64,000 nucleotides of DNA from NCBI RefSeq assembly GCF_042466665.1, contig NZ_CP162102.1, positions 6,448,001 through 6,512,000 of the forward strand, read 5' to 3'. This DNA comes from Peterkaempfera podocarpi. GTDB lineage: Bacteria; Actinomycetota; Actinomycetes; Streptomycetales; Streptomycetaceae. This document shows, in pieces, positions 1 to 7,828 of this stretch; within the stretch, counting starts at the first letter, position 1; each line of letters begins with the position of its first letter. The notes under the pieces were generated by a model that made no database searches, was not told the origin of the DNA, and saw only the letters and a list, made by a program, of their open reading frames with translations. Position numbers and translations under genes: made by a program.

Positions 1-2
1 TG

Positions 3-266
3 GACCCCCGGCTGCTGGGCTGGAGCACCGAGGCCTTTGTCGAGGTCTACTGCCGCGAGCGCACCTCCCCCGAGGAGATCCTTGCCAGCCTCCGCAAGTT
101 CCCCGAGGTGGCAGCCGCTTGGACGGTCACCGGGGACGCCGACGCACTGGTCCATCTGCGAGCCTCCGACACCCGGCATCTGGAGGACGTCATCGAGCGC
201 ATCCGCCGTGAGCCCGGTATCCAGCGCAGCCGCAGCTCCGTCGTCCTCTCCCGGCTGATCGGCTGA
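3..266 (+). CDS. Lrp/AsnC-family transcriptional regulator, C-terminal part
   Basis: Reading frame 3 is open from the window edge to TGA at 264-266 and encodes the last 87 residues of a regulator; the DNA-binding N-terminus lies outside. What is visible is a RAM-type (Lrp ligand-binding) fold: a VEVYCRERTSPEEI strand-helix start, the AAWTVTGDADALVHLRA segment where Lrp proteins bind an amino-acid effector, and a final IQRSRSSVVLSRLIG strand. The family are octameric feast/famine regulators of amino-acid metabolism. The next gene downstream, a PLP-dependent decarboxylase on the same strand, is a plausible but unproven target; a 367-base gap separates them. Confidence 0.85.
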   Translation, partial: DPRLLGWSTEAFVEVYCRERTSPEEILASLRKFPEVAAAWTVTGDADALVHLRASDTRHLEDVIERIRREPGIQRSRSSVVLSRLIG

Positions 267-633
267 TCGGCTGACCGCCCGCCCGTTGTCCTCGGCGGCC
301 GCCCGCCCGGCTGCCCTGTCGAACAACGGTCACCCGTACGGTCCAGTAGCCGGCCCGCGCACGAAACCTGCGCACCCCCGGGCGAAGACGCCGGAATGCT
401 GCGCGCCCCGCAAAGGATCGACGCGCGCCCGGAGCCGCCCCCTGCCTAGGCTGAACCCCGTCCGGCAGCGCCCCGGCGCCCCGCACCACGCCGGGCGCCG
501 GCGCCCGCCCGGCGGCCCCCGGGGACTGCTCCGGCGAAGCGAACGCGACCAGTGACAAGCGCCGACGTTCGCCGGGGTGCCCGGCCCCGCCACCCCACCG
601 CAGCCGTCACCCAGCAACACGAGAGGGGTGCCC
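267..633. other. Intergenic region, no gene seen
   Basis: No convincing coding frame is present; short overlapping ORFs here lack ribosome-binding sites and consistent codon use. A TAGGCT hexamer at 447-452 could be a -10 element for the downstream decarboxylase, but no good -35 accompanies it. GAGAGGGG at 621-628 is the likely ribosome-binding site of the following GTG start. Confidence 0.4.
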
Positions 634-2001
634 GTGTCCGCCGCGCCGCACCGCATGCACCAGTACGACGCACAACTGGTCGACCTGGTCTTCGACTACA
701 TGCGGGCCCGCCTGCAGTACGACCCGGTGCCCCTGGACCACCCCGGCGACGGCGACAAACTACGGGCCCACCTGGATGGACTGCTCAACGAGCACGGCAA
801 TGACGCCGCCGAGGTGATCAAGCTCTATGACGAGCACCTCAGCCGGGCCGTGATCTCCGCAGACAGCCCCCGCTACCTCTCCTTCATCCCCTGCGCCCCC
901 ACCAAGGCCGCCCTGCTCTTCGACATGGTGGTCTCCTGCGCCTCCCTGCAGGGCATCTCCTGGCTGGAGGCGGCCGGTGCGATCGCCGCCGAGAACCAGG
1001 TGCTGCGGCTGATCTCCGACCAGGCCGGCCTGCCGGTCACCGCCGGCGGCTGCTTTGTCTCCGGAGGCTCGGCCGGCAACCTCTCGGCCCTGGTGGTCGC
1101 CCGTGACACCGCCCGCCGCAAGCACGGCGTGGACGCCCGGGCCCGGATGCGGATCGCGGTCAGCGACCAGGCCCACTCCTCCATCACCAACACCCTCAAC
1201 ATCATCGGTGTGGAGGCCCTGGTCGTCCCCACCGAGGGCCACCGCCTCACCGGCGAGGCCCTGCGGGCCGCCATCGAGGCCGACGACGACCGCAGCAGCC
1301 TCATCGGGGTGGTCGCGACCGCCGGCACCACCAACGCCGGGATCATCGACGACCTCGCCGGGGTCGCCGACGTGGCCGGCCACTACGACCTCTGGTTCCA
1401 CGTCGACGGCGCCTACGGCGGCGCGGGCCTCTTCGCACCGTCCATCCGGCACCGCTACGACGGCATCGAGCGCGCCGACTCCTTTGTGGTCGACCCCCAC
1501 AAGTGGCTCTTCGCGCCCTTCGACTGCGCCGCGCTGCTCTACCGCAAGCCCTGGCTGGCCAAGGGCGTGCACACCCAGGACGCCTCCTACCTGGACTGCC
1601 TGCACACCGAGGGCGAGGAGTGGAACCCCACCGACTACGCCTACCACCTCACCCGGCGCGCCCGCGGCCTGCCGCTCTGGTTCTCCCTGGCGGTGCACGG
1701 CACCCAGGCCTACAGCGACGCCGTCGAGGCCGGCCTCACCCTCGCCCGGGAGACCGCGATGGTGATCCGGGAGACCCCGCACCTGGAACTGGTCCGCGAC
1801 CCAGAGCTGTCCGCCGTGGTCTTCCGGCGCCTCGGCTGGACCTCGCAGGACTACTACGACTGGTCCCAGCGGCTGCTGGCCGGGCAGGTCGGCTTTGTCA
1901 CCCCCACCGGCTGGGAGGGCGAGACCGTCGCCCGGTTCGCCTTCCTCCACCCCGGGACCACCATGGAGATGGTGCACGAGATCCTGGACACCATGGCCTG
2001 A
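634..2001 (+). CDS. PLP-dependent group II (aromatic/glutamate-type) decarboxylase
   Basis: The product (455 residues) belongs to the PLP-dependent group II decarboxylases, which remove the alpha-carboxyl of an amino acid such as an aromatic amino acid, glutamate or diaminobutyrate. Diagnostic segments are FVSGGSAGNLSALVVAR (cofactor phosphate site), WFHVDGAYGGAG (the conserved Asp and Ala under the pyridine ring) and VVDPHKWLFAPFDC, in which Lys290 forms the internal aldimine. GTG at 634 is preferred because GAGAGGGG lies 5 bases upstream; an ATG at 577 would add 19 low-complexity residues with no ribosome-binding site. The substrate cannot be assigned from sequence alone. It stands alone, downstream of an Lrp-type regulator. 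Confidence 0.85.
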   Translation: MSAAPHRMHQYDAQLVDLVFDYMRARLQYDPVPLDHPGDGDKLRAHLDGLLNEHGNDAAEVIKLYDEHLSRAVISADSPRYLSFIPCAPTKAALLFDMVVSCASLQGISWLEAAGAIAAENQVLRLISDQAGLPVTAGGCFVSGGSAGNLSALVVARDTARRKHGVDARARMRIAVSDQAHSSITNTLNIIGVEALVVPTEGHRLTGEALRAAIEADDDRSSLIGVVATAGTTNAGIIDDLAGVADVAGHYDLWFHVDGAYGGAGLFAPSIRHRYDGIERADSFVVDPHKWLFAPFDCAALLYRKPWLAKGVHTQDASYLDCLHTEGEEWNPTDYAYHLTRRARGLPLWFSLAVHGTQAYSDAVEAGLTLARETAMVIRETPHLELVRDPELSAVVFRRLGWTSQDYYDWSQRLLAGQVGFVTPTGWEGETVARFAFLHPGTTMEMVHEILDTMA

Positions 2002-2084
2002 CCTGTTCGGACGGGCAGCCTCCGCGCCGCCGCAGGCCCGCAGGGCTCATCTGCCGGGCCGGCGGCGCCGCGGGCCGTCAGCGC

Positions 2085-2963
2085 TCACAGCAGGGAGCCG
2101 TGCGGGATGTACGGCGACGGCGGCCGCATACCGCGCAGCGCCACATAGCCACGGGTGGAGAGGGTCAGACCGGCCTCCAGGCCGACGTCCAGCGCCCACT
2201 CCTGCTCCGCGGTGAGGTTGGTGACCGCCGCCTCCTGCCCGTCGGGCACCCGGGCCAGCGCCTCCCGCAGCAGTCGCACCGCCAGCCGCCGGGAGGTGGC
2301 GGCCAGCAGGACCACCCGCCCGCCGAGCCGGTAGACATAGCCCGAGCCGGTGAGGGTGTCCGCCACCAGCACCTCGTCGGTGTGCAGCGCCAGGAAGTCA
2401 TGGTCCACACCGTGCGAGGCGCCCCGCGCGAGCCGGTCCACCGACTCCAGCAGATGCCGCTGGGCCGGGCCGCCCGGGTGGACCGGGATCTCCCCCGGGT
2501 CACGCAGTCCCGAGCGGTCCACCGGGCCGTGCAGCTCCATCGCCGGGTGCAGGGTGAAGCCCGCCCGCCGGTAGCGGCGGGCGGCTCTCGGGTCGGGGGA
2601 GGAGCAGAGCATGCCGCGCAGACAGCCGCGCCCGTACCGCAGCGTCTGCTCCAGCAGCAGCAGTCCGACGCCCCTGCCCTGCGCCCGCGGACGCACCGCG
2701 AAGGCCGCCAGGATCCAGGTGTCCTCCCGGCGGGCCGACAGCGCCACCCCCACCGCCTCGCCGTCCTCCTCGGCGAACCAGCAGCCCTCCGGGTCGTGCC
2801 GGGCCAGATGCCGGCTTCTGGCCTCCGCCGCGGCGCGCCTCTGCGGGGTCGTCCCCCGCGCCGGCTCCCCCCGGGACTCCGCCAGTGCGCCGAACGCCTC
2901 CTCGCACACCTCCCGCACCCGCCGGGCATCCGCCTCACTGTCACGTACCGGTCGAAGGATCAC
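2085..2963 (-). CDS. GNAT-family N-acetyltransferase
   Basis: A 292-residue protein with an N-terminal GNAT domain: the acetyl-CoA pyrophosphate-binding signature RAQGRG is at residues 93-98 after strand AAFAVRP, followed by the typical helix LLLLEQTLRYGRG and a YRRAGF segment. The C-terminal half (about residues 150-292) resembles a second, degenerate acyltransferase lobe ending in strands LTLSTRGYVALRG. GTG at 2963 is chosen because the conserved domain starts directly after it (ILRPVRDSEADA) and upstream codons look non-coding. The acceptor substrate is unknown. It converges with the decarboxylase and is divergent from erpA. Confidence 0.8.
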   Translation of the reverse strand: MILRPVRDSEADARRVREVCEEAFGALAESRGEPARGTTPQRRAAAEARSRHLARHDPEGCWFAEEDGEAVGVALSARREDTWILAAFAVRPRAQGRGVGLLLLEQTLRYGRGCLRGMLCSSPDPRAARRYRRAGFTLHPAMELHGPVDRSGLRDPGEIPVHPGGPAQRHLLESVDRLARGASHGVDHDFLALHTDEVLVADTLTGSGYVYRLGGRVVLLAATSRRLAVRLLREALARVPDGQEAAVTNLTAEQEWALDVGLEAGLTLSTRGYVALRGMRPPSPYIPHGSLL

Positions 2964-3249
2964 GCCCCCACGCTGGCACGGCGTACGCCCGGCACTCCAG
3001 CCGTTCCGCGGCCCTCGGCCTGATCTCGTCCCCGCCGGCCGCGCGCCGGACCGGGCCGCCGCACGTCCGACCGGGGCGCGGACGGCTGATCGGCCGTGAC
3101 CGTACCCGAGCCGTGTGCGAGCATGGACGAAACGGGACGCCCGACCGCCGCTTCGCGGCCCGGGAGCCCCGGAACCGTCCCCGGAATAGATCCGGGAGGC
3201 CGCCGGTTGGTGACGGCGGCAGTCTGTCGTCAGAACCGGGAGTATGCAG

Positions 3250-3603
3250 ATGACCGTCCAGGACGAGACCACCGTCGAGAGTGGCATCATCCTCACCGAT
3301 GCCGCCGCGGCCAAGGTCAAGGGCCTGCTCGAGCAGGAGGGCCGCGAAGACCTCGCGCTGCGGGTCGCTGTCCAGCCGGGCGGCTGCTCCGGCCTCCGCT
3401 ACCAGCTCTTCTTCGACGAGCGTTCGCTCGACGGCGACGTGGTCAAGGACTTCGGCGGCGTCAAGGTCGTCACCGACCGGATGAGCGCCCCCTACCTCGG
3501 CGGCGCGACCGTCGACTTCGTCGACACCATCGAGAAGCAGGGCTTCACCATCGACAACCCCAACGCCACCGGCTCCTGCGCCTGCGGCGACTCCTTCAGC
3601 TGA
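3250..3603 (+). CDS. erpA: Iron-sulfur cluster insertion protein ErpA (HesB/IscA family)
   Basis: A-type Fe-S carrier of 117 residues that receives a cluster from an assembly scaffold and delivers it to apo-proteins in the cytoplasm. The three cluster-binding cysteines are present: Cys46 in QPGGCSGLRYQLFFD and Cys110/Cys112 in the terminal GSCACGDSFS. ATG at 3250 is preferred over ATG at 3244 because GGGAG (3238-3242) then sits at the usual 7-base spacing. It is monocistronic, followed by a strong hairpin. A cysteine desulfurase-TusA fusion 2.4 kb downstream and the haem/Fe-S respiratory genes beyond fit a neighbourhood concerned with sulfur and Fe-S supply. Confidence 0.95.
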   Translation: MTVQDETTVESGIILTDAAAAKVKGLLEQEGREDLALRVAVQPGGCSGLRYQLFFDERSLDGDVVKDFGGVKVVTDRMSAPYLGGATVDFVDTIEKQGFTIDNPNATGSCACGDSFS

Positions 3604-3611
3604 TCGGCGGC

Positions 3612-3655
3612 CCACGGGCGGCGGGCACCCGGATCTCCGGGACCGCCGCCCGTGG
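3612..3655. terminator. Hairpin terminator after erpA
   Basis: A perfect 13-bp inverted repeat (3612-3624 with 3643-3655) encloses an 18-base loop that itself contains a CCGG/CCGG pair. It starts 8 bases after the erpA stop. It lacks a strong T-tract, as is usual in this high-GC group, and lies between convergent genes, so it could act on both strands. Confidence 0.7.
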
Positions 3656-3697
3656 CGTACCCGGGGTGCGACCGGCCGCGGGCGGCTGCGGCAGCTG

Positions 3698-4390
3698 TCA
3701 GCGGGGGCCCTTCTCCACGGTCGTACCGGCGCCCGGCCTCGGCACCACCGTCGCCCCGGCACCCCGGGGGAGAGCCTTGCCGGTGGAGGCGTCCACCACC
3801 GAGCGGCTGCCCAGCGGGCGGGAGAGGTCCGCCTGGACGTTCTGGTACTTGGCGATCATCGGGCAGACCCGGCCCTTGGGCGCCGGCTTGTCGACCACCA
3901 CCCGGACGGTCACCCGGTCCGCCCTGGACTCGTCCGTGCGCAGTGCGAACGTCTGACAGACCCCCGCCCAGAACCAGACCGTCAGCCGGGTGCCGGAGAC
4001 GGTGTAGGTGTGCGCCGCCGGACCGCTCGGCACCCCCACCACCGGGCCGCTGGACGCCGGAGCGGGGCTCCCCGCGGACGGCGTCGGAGCGGGACTGCCC
4101 GCGGAGGGCGTGGGGCCGGTACTGGCCGTACCCGGGGCGGCGGGCGCGCTCGACGCCCCGCCGGAGGCTCCCGGGCCCGGCGAGGCAGGCGTCACCCCGG
4201 CGGTGTCCCGTGCCCGGGGGGTCGAGGACGAGTCCTGGGCCGAGCAGGCCGAACCGGCGCCCGCGACCACCACCGCGACCACGCCGGCGACGATCGCCCA
4301 CCTGCGTTTCCGGCCCCGGCCATCGCGCGCCGTACCCGCGTCCTGACCGGGTCCCGCCTCCGGAATCCCGGCCGCCTTCTCTGGATCCAC
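3698..4390 (-). CDS. Membrane-anchored or secreted protein with Pro/Ser/Ala-rich linker
   Basis: A 230-residue protein of unknown function. After a short cytoplasmic lead and RKRR comes a hydrophobic segment IVAGVVAVVVAGAGSAC (about residues 28-47); the Cys sits where a lipobox would be, but Gly occupies the -3 position, so a lipoprotein or a simple signal anchor are both possible. A long Ala/Ser/Pro-rich spacer with a repeated SAGSPAPTPSAGSPAP motif follows, then a compact C-terminal domain with a conserved-looking Cys pair (GVCQTF and GRVCPMI). GTG at 4390 is chosen because AGGAGG lies 7 bases upstream. Probable exported wall-proximal protein. Confidence 0.75.
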   Translation of the reverse strand: MDPEKAAGIPEAGPGQDAGTARDGRGRKRRWAIVAGVVAVVVAGAGSACSAQDSSSTPRARDTAGVTPASPGPGASGGASSAPAAPGTASTGPTPSAGSPAPTPSAGSPAPASSGPVVGVPSGPAAHTYTVSGTRLTVWFWAGVCQTFALRTDESRADRVTVRVVVDKPAPKGRVCPMIAKYQNVQADLSRPLGSRSVVDASTGKALPRGAGATVVPRPGAGTTVEKGPR

Positions 4391-4503
4391 CGTTCGCCCT
4401 CCTGGCAAGCGACCAGCCGTTCGGGTTCCGCCGAAGCGGCGGAACCGAGGATGGGACGCTGCCGGGCGCGCCCCGGTTCCGGCCGCCCCTCACCAGGCAG
4501 GAC

Positions 4504-4722
4504 TCAGACCCCGTACTCCGCCATCCCGGCCACCAGCGAAGCGGCACCCGGCGGCACCGCGAAGCCGCGCCCGGCCCGCGGCCGCGGCTCCGGAGCGGTC
4601 GCCAGCACCGGCCAGAACAGACCCAGCCGACGCGAGGAACTCACCAGTCCCGCCAGCGTCTCGGGGTCGGCGTCACCGCGCAGAAAGGCGGGCACCTTGC
4701 GGGGGTCGTGCTCGGGCATCAT
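4504..4722 (-). CDS. Small conserved-looking hypothetical protein, 72 residues
   Basis: A short gene with very strong third-position GC, GGAG 7 bases upstream of ATG at 4722 and no competing frame. The product begins MMPEHDPRKVPAFLRGDADP, has a predicted helix over DPETLAGLVSSSRRLGLFWPVLA and a Pro/Arg-rich tail. No signal peptide, no cysteine and no recognised domain. It is divergent from the PfkB-family kinase gene that starts 233 bases away. Function unknown; the case for coding rests on codon use and the ribosome-binding site. Confidence 0.6.
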   Translation of the reverse strand: MMPEHDPRKVPAFLRGDADPETLAGLVSSSRRLGLFWPVLATAPEPRPRAGRGFAVPPGAASLVAGMAEYGV

Positions 4723-4954
4723 GGCTCTGCTCCGGTTCGCTGGACGGCCTTCGGACGCGCCGTATGCGCAGTTGGGGGCGGGAGACGCCCCCGTTCCGCG
4801 ACACTAGGCCGCCTCCGGCCCGGCAGCCAGCCTTACCGTACGGTAATTACCCGGACACGCTCCGGGGCGCGACTCCGGCCGGTGGCGCACCACGGCGGTT
4901 CACGGCGCGGGTACCGTGTGAGGGACATCGGCCCCCCATCGAGGAGACCCCGCC

Positions 4955-5932
4955 GTGCGCATCGCCGTCACCGGCTCGATCGCCACCGACCATCTGATGA
5001 CCTTCCCCGGCCGCTTCGCCGACCAACTGGTCGCCGACCAGCTGCACACGGTCTCGCTCTCCTTCCTCGTCGACACCCTGGATGTACGCCGGGGCGGAGT
5101 CGGCCCCAACATCTGCTTCGGCCTCGGCCTGCTGGGCCTGCGCCCGCTGCTGGTCGGCGCCGCCGGGCCGGACTTCGACGAGTACCGCTCCTGGCTGGAG
5201 CGGCACGGGGTGGACACCAGCCCGGTGCTGATCTCCGAACTGCGCCACACCGCACGCTTCGTCTGCACCACCGACGCGGACCACAACCAGATCGCGTCCT
5301 TCTACACCGGTGCCATGGCCGAGGCACGCAACATCGAGCTCAAGCCCGTCGCCGACCGTTTCGACGGCCTGGACATGGTGCTCATCGGGGCCGACGACCC
5401 CGCGGCGATGGTCCGCCACACCCAGGAGTGCCGCGACCGCGGCTACGCCTTCGCCGCGGACCCCTCCCAGCAGCTCGCCCGGATGTCGGGGGACGAGATC
5501 CGGGAGCTGATCGACGGCGCCGAGTACCTCTTCACCAATGAGTACGAGGCCGCCCTCACCCAGACCAAGACCGGCTGGAGCGCGGACGACATCCTCCAGC
5601 GGGTCGGCACCCGGGTCACCACCCTCGGCGCCCGCGGCGTGCGGATCGACCGCCGCGACGGCACCACCATCGAGGTCGGCTGCGCGGAGGAGAAGGCCAA
5701 GGTCGACCCCACCGGCGTCGGAGACGCCTTCCGGGCCGGCTTCATGGCGGGTGTCTCCTGGGAGCTGGGCCTGGAGCGGGCCGCCCAGATCGGCTGCATG
5801 CTGGCCACCCTGGTCATCGAGACCCTGGGCACCCAGGAGTACGAGCTGCGCCGCGGCCACTTCCTGGAGCGCTTCTCCAAGGCGTACGGCGACACCGCCG
5901 CCGCCGAGGTCCAGGAGCACCTCGGCGGCTGA
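4955..5932 (+). CDS. PfkB-family carbohydrate/nucleoside kinase
   Basis: A 325-residue ribokinase-superfamily enzyme that transfers the ATP gamma-phosphate to a sugar or nucleoside hydroxyl. The second PfkB signature VDPTGVGDAFRAGF is intact, with catalytic base Asp257 in the anion-hole motif GVGDA; the N-terminal substrate side reads GGVGPNICFGLGLLG. The arrangement DTLDVRRGGVGPNI is closest to the adenosine-kinase-like branch of the family, so adenosine or a related nucleoside is a reasonable guess. GTG at 4955 follows GAGGAG at good spacing. The gene is monocistronic and converges with the cysteine desulfurase fusion. Confidence 0.85.
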   Translation: MRIAVTGSIATDHLMTFPGRFADQLVADQLHTVSLSFLVDTLDVRRGGVGPNICFGLGLLGLRPLLVGAAGPDFDEYRSWLERHGVDTSPVLISELRHTARFVCTTDADHNQIASFYTGAMAEARNIELKPVADRFDGLDMVLIGADDPAAMVRHTQECRDRGYAFAADPSQQLARMSGDEIRELIDGAEYLFTNEYEAALTQTKTGWSADDILQRVGTRVTTLGARGVRIDRRDGTTIEVGCAEEKAKVDPTGVGDAFRAGFMAGVSWELGLERAAQIGCMLATLVIETLGTQEYELRRGHFLERFSKAYGDTAAAEVQEHLGG

Positions 5933-5988
5933 CCCCCGTCGGCCCGGCAGGGCCGCGCGGGCCGCAGGGCCGGTCGCCGAGCGGCGGA

Positions 5989-7446
5989 TCAGCCGCTGCG
6001 GCGCACCACGAGATAGGCGGAGCCCCGGTCGCCCCCGTAGGCGGCGGCCGGGGCTTCGCCCGCGTACTCCTCGCCGCGCATCTCGCACCAGGCGGGGATG
6101 TCCAGCCGGGCCGCCTCGTCGTCGGAGAGCACGGCGACCGTGCCGCCCGTCGGCACCTCGCCGATCCGCTTGGCCAGTTCGATCACCGGGATCGGACAGC
6201 GCCGCCCCAGGGTGTCCAGCACCAACGGCCCCACCGGGGCCTGCGGCCCGGTGTCGGCCGCCGCGGCGGCCGAGGACGGTGGCAGGGGCTGCGCCGGGGA
6301 CGGCAGCCCGAGCGGGGCCCGCACCGCACCGACCAACCCGGGGAGCAGCTCCAGGAACCGCCGCACCTCGGCCTCCTCGGTGCCCGGGGGCAGCGAGACC
6401 CTGACATTGCCCTCGGTCAGCACCCCCATCGCCTTGAGCACATGGCTCGGCGTCAGGGTGCTGGAGGTGCAGGAGGAGCCGGAGGAGACCGCGAAGCCTG
6501 CCCGGTCCAGCTCGCCGAGCAGCACCTCGCCGTCCACATAGAGGCAGGAGAAGGTCACGATGTGGGGGAGGCGGTGCACCGGGTCGCCGACCACCTCCAC
6601 ATCGGGCACCGTCTGCGGCACCCGGGCGCGGATCAGGTCCACCAGGGCGCGCAGCCGGGCGTCCTCCGCCTCGGCCTGCTGCCGCACCGCCCGCAGGGAG
6701 GCGGCCGCGGCCACGATCGCGGGGACGTTGACAAAGCCCGGCACCCGGCCGCGCTCCCGCTCGTCCACCGGCAGCGGGGAGGTGTAGCGCACCCCCTTGC
6801 GGACCGCGAGCACCCCCACCCCGGCCGGGCCGCCCCACTTGTGGGCGCTGGCGGCCAGCAGCGACCAGCCGCCGGGCACCGCCGCCCGGCCCGCGCTCTG
6901 TGCCGCGTCCACCAGCAGCGGCACCCCGGCCTCGGCGCAGAGCCCGGCGACCTCGGCGACCGGCTGCACGGTGCCCACCTCGTGGTTGGCGGACTGCAGA
7001 CAGGCCAGGGCGGTGCCGGTGCCGGACCCGTTGGCCGGGTTCAGCGCCGCGGCGAACTCTGCGGCGTCCACCCGCCCCAGGCGGTCCACCGGCACCTCGG
7101 TGACCGTGCCGCCGGCGGTCGTGTGCACCTCGGCGGCGTGCAGCAGGCTGGAGTGCTCCACCGCGGAGTGCACCAGGTGACGTCCCCTCCGCCGGTTGCC
7201 GGACAGCGTTCCCAGCACACCGAGTTGTACGGCCTGCGTCCCGGAGGAGGTGAAGGAGATCTCGTCGGGACGGGTGCCCAGCACCTCGGCTGTGGTCTCG
7301 CGCGCGGCGTCCAGCAGCATCCGGGCCCGCCGCCCGTCGCGGTAGAGCCGGGCGGGGTCGGCCCACCCCTCGTCCAGGGCGGCCGTCAGGGCCTGCCGGG
7401 CGACGGGGTGCAGGGGAGCGGTGGAGGCGGCGTCAAAGTACGGCAC
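5989..7446 (-). CDS. Cysteine desulfurase fused to a C-terminal TusA-like sulfur carrier domain
   Basis: A 485-residue two-domain protein. Residues about 1-380 are a class V aminotransferase-fold cysteine desulfurase: the PLP lysine is Lys203 in SAHKWGGPAGVGVL and the mobile persulfide cysteine is Cys326 in SSGSSCTSSTLTPSHVLKAMG. After an Ala/Pro-rich linker, residues about 405-485 form a TusA/SirA-like domain beginning LDTLGRRCPIPVIELAKRI, with the CPxP cysteine at 417. Separate desulfurases normally hand persulfide sulfur to TusA; here donor and acceptor are in one chain. GTG at 7446 is chosen because the conserved PYFDAAS opening follows at once; the upstream in-frame extension is uncharacteristic. 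Likely a sulfur-relay enzyme for tRNA thiolation or cofactor synthesis. Confidence 0.88.
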   Translation of the reverse strand: MPYFDAASTAPLHPVARQALTAALDEGWADPARLYRDGRRARMLLDAARETTAEVLGTRPDEISFTSSGTQAVQLGVLGTLSGNRRRGRHLVHSAVEHSSLLHAAEVHTTAGGTVTEVPVDRLGRVDAAEFAAALNPANGSGTGTALACLQSANHEVGTVQPVAEVAGLCAEAGVPLLVDAAQSAGRAAVPGGWSLLAASAHKWGGPAGVGVLAVRKGVRYTSPLPVDERERGRVPGFVNVPAIVAAAASLRAVRQQAEAEDARLRALVDLIRARVPQTVPDVEVVGDPVHRLPHIVTFSCLYVDGEVLLGELDRAGFAVSSGSSCTSSTLTPSHVLKAMGVLTEGNVRVSLPPGTEEAEVRRFLELLPGLVGAVRAPLGLPSPAQPLPPSSAAAAADTGPQAPVGPLVLDTLGRRCPIPVIELAKRIGEVPTGGTVAVLSDDEAARLDIPAWCEMRGEEYAGEAPAAAYGGDRGSAYLVVRRSG

Positions 7447-7685
7447 ACCCGCCACCGTAGCCCGATCACCGACCGTCAGCAGCCCGACCCGGCGCAGCGC
7501 TCGGCCCGATGCCGGTACGACGGTCATCCGATCACATGAATACCCCGCGCGGATGCGCCTCATGCGCGCCGCGAGGCCCGCGGCGAAGGAGTCCCCCGAT
7601 CGGCTGTACGACCGCTTTGACCTGCGATTCCACCCCTTCGGGGGCTGATCGGGTACCCGGACGGCGCGTTAGCGGGACCTGCCCG

Positions 7686-7713
7686 TGAGACCTCGACAAG
7701 CCTGGAGTAGGGT
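7686..7713 (+). promoter_or_regulatory. Candidate promoter for ctaCDF
   Basis: TGAGAC at 7686-7691 and TAGGGT at 7708-7713 are separated by 16 bases, a fair match to the principal sigma factor consensus. Transcription would start near 7720, giving an untranslated leader of about 110 bases before ctaC. Confidence 0.45.
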
Positions 7714-7739
7714 TTGGCGCGCATAAACATCCAAACCCT
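7709..7739 (+). promoter_or_regulatory. Inverted repeat overlapping the cta -10 region
   Basis: AGGGTTTGG at 7709-7717 pairs perfectly with CCAAACCCT at 7731-7739 across a 13-base spacer. It overlaps the candidate -10 element and the predicted start of transcription, so it could be an operator or a hairpin at the extreme 5' end of the message. No regulator is assigned. Confidence 0.45.
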
Positions 7740-7828
7740 GCCCGTGGCCGGGCCCCACGGGGTTGAAGGCGCCAAGCCCTTCTGCCCCTGGCGGTGCGAT
7801 CGCGGGCGAGACTTCGGGAAGGCGCTAC

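Noticed and set aside
760..1977. 405-residue minus-strand open frame
   Set aside because: Antisense of the PLP decarboxylase with Gly/Val/His-rich repeats; no independent coding evidence.
4847..7366. 839-residue minus-strand open frame
   Set aside because: It runs antisense through the PfkB kinase and out of frame over the desulfurase-TusA gene; composition is Arg/Gly/Ala low-complexity and no domain is seen. It is a by-product of high GC.
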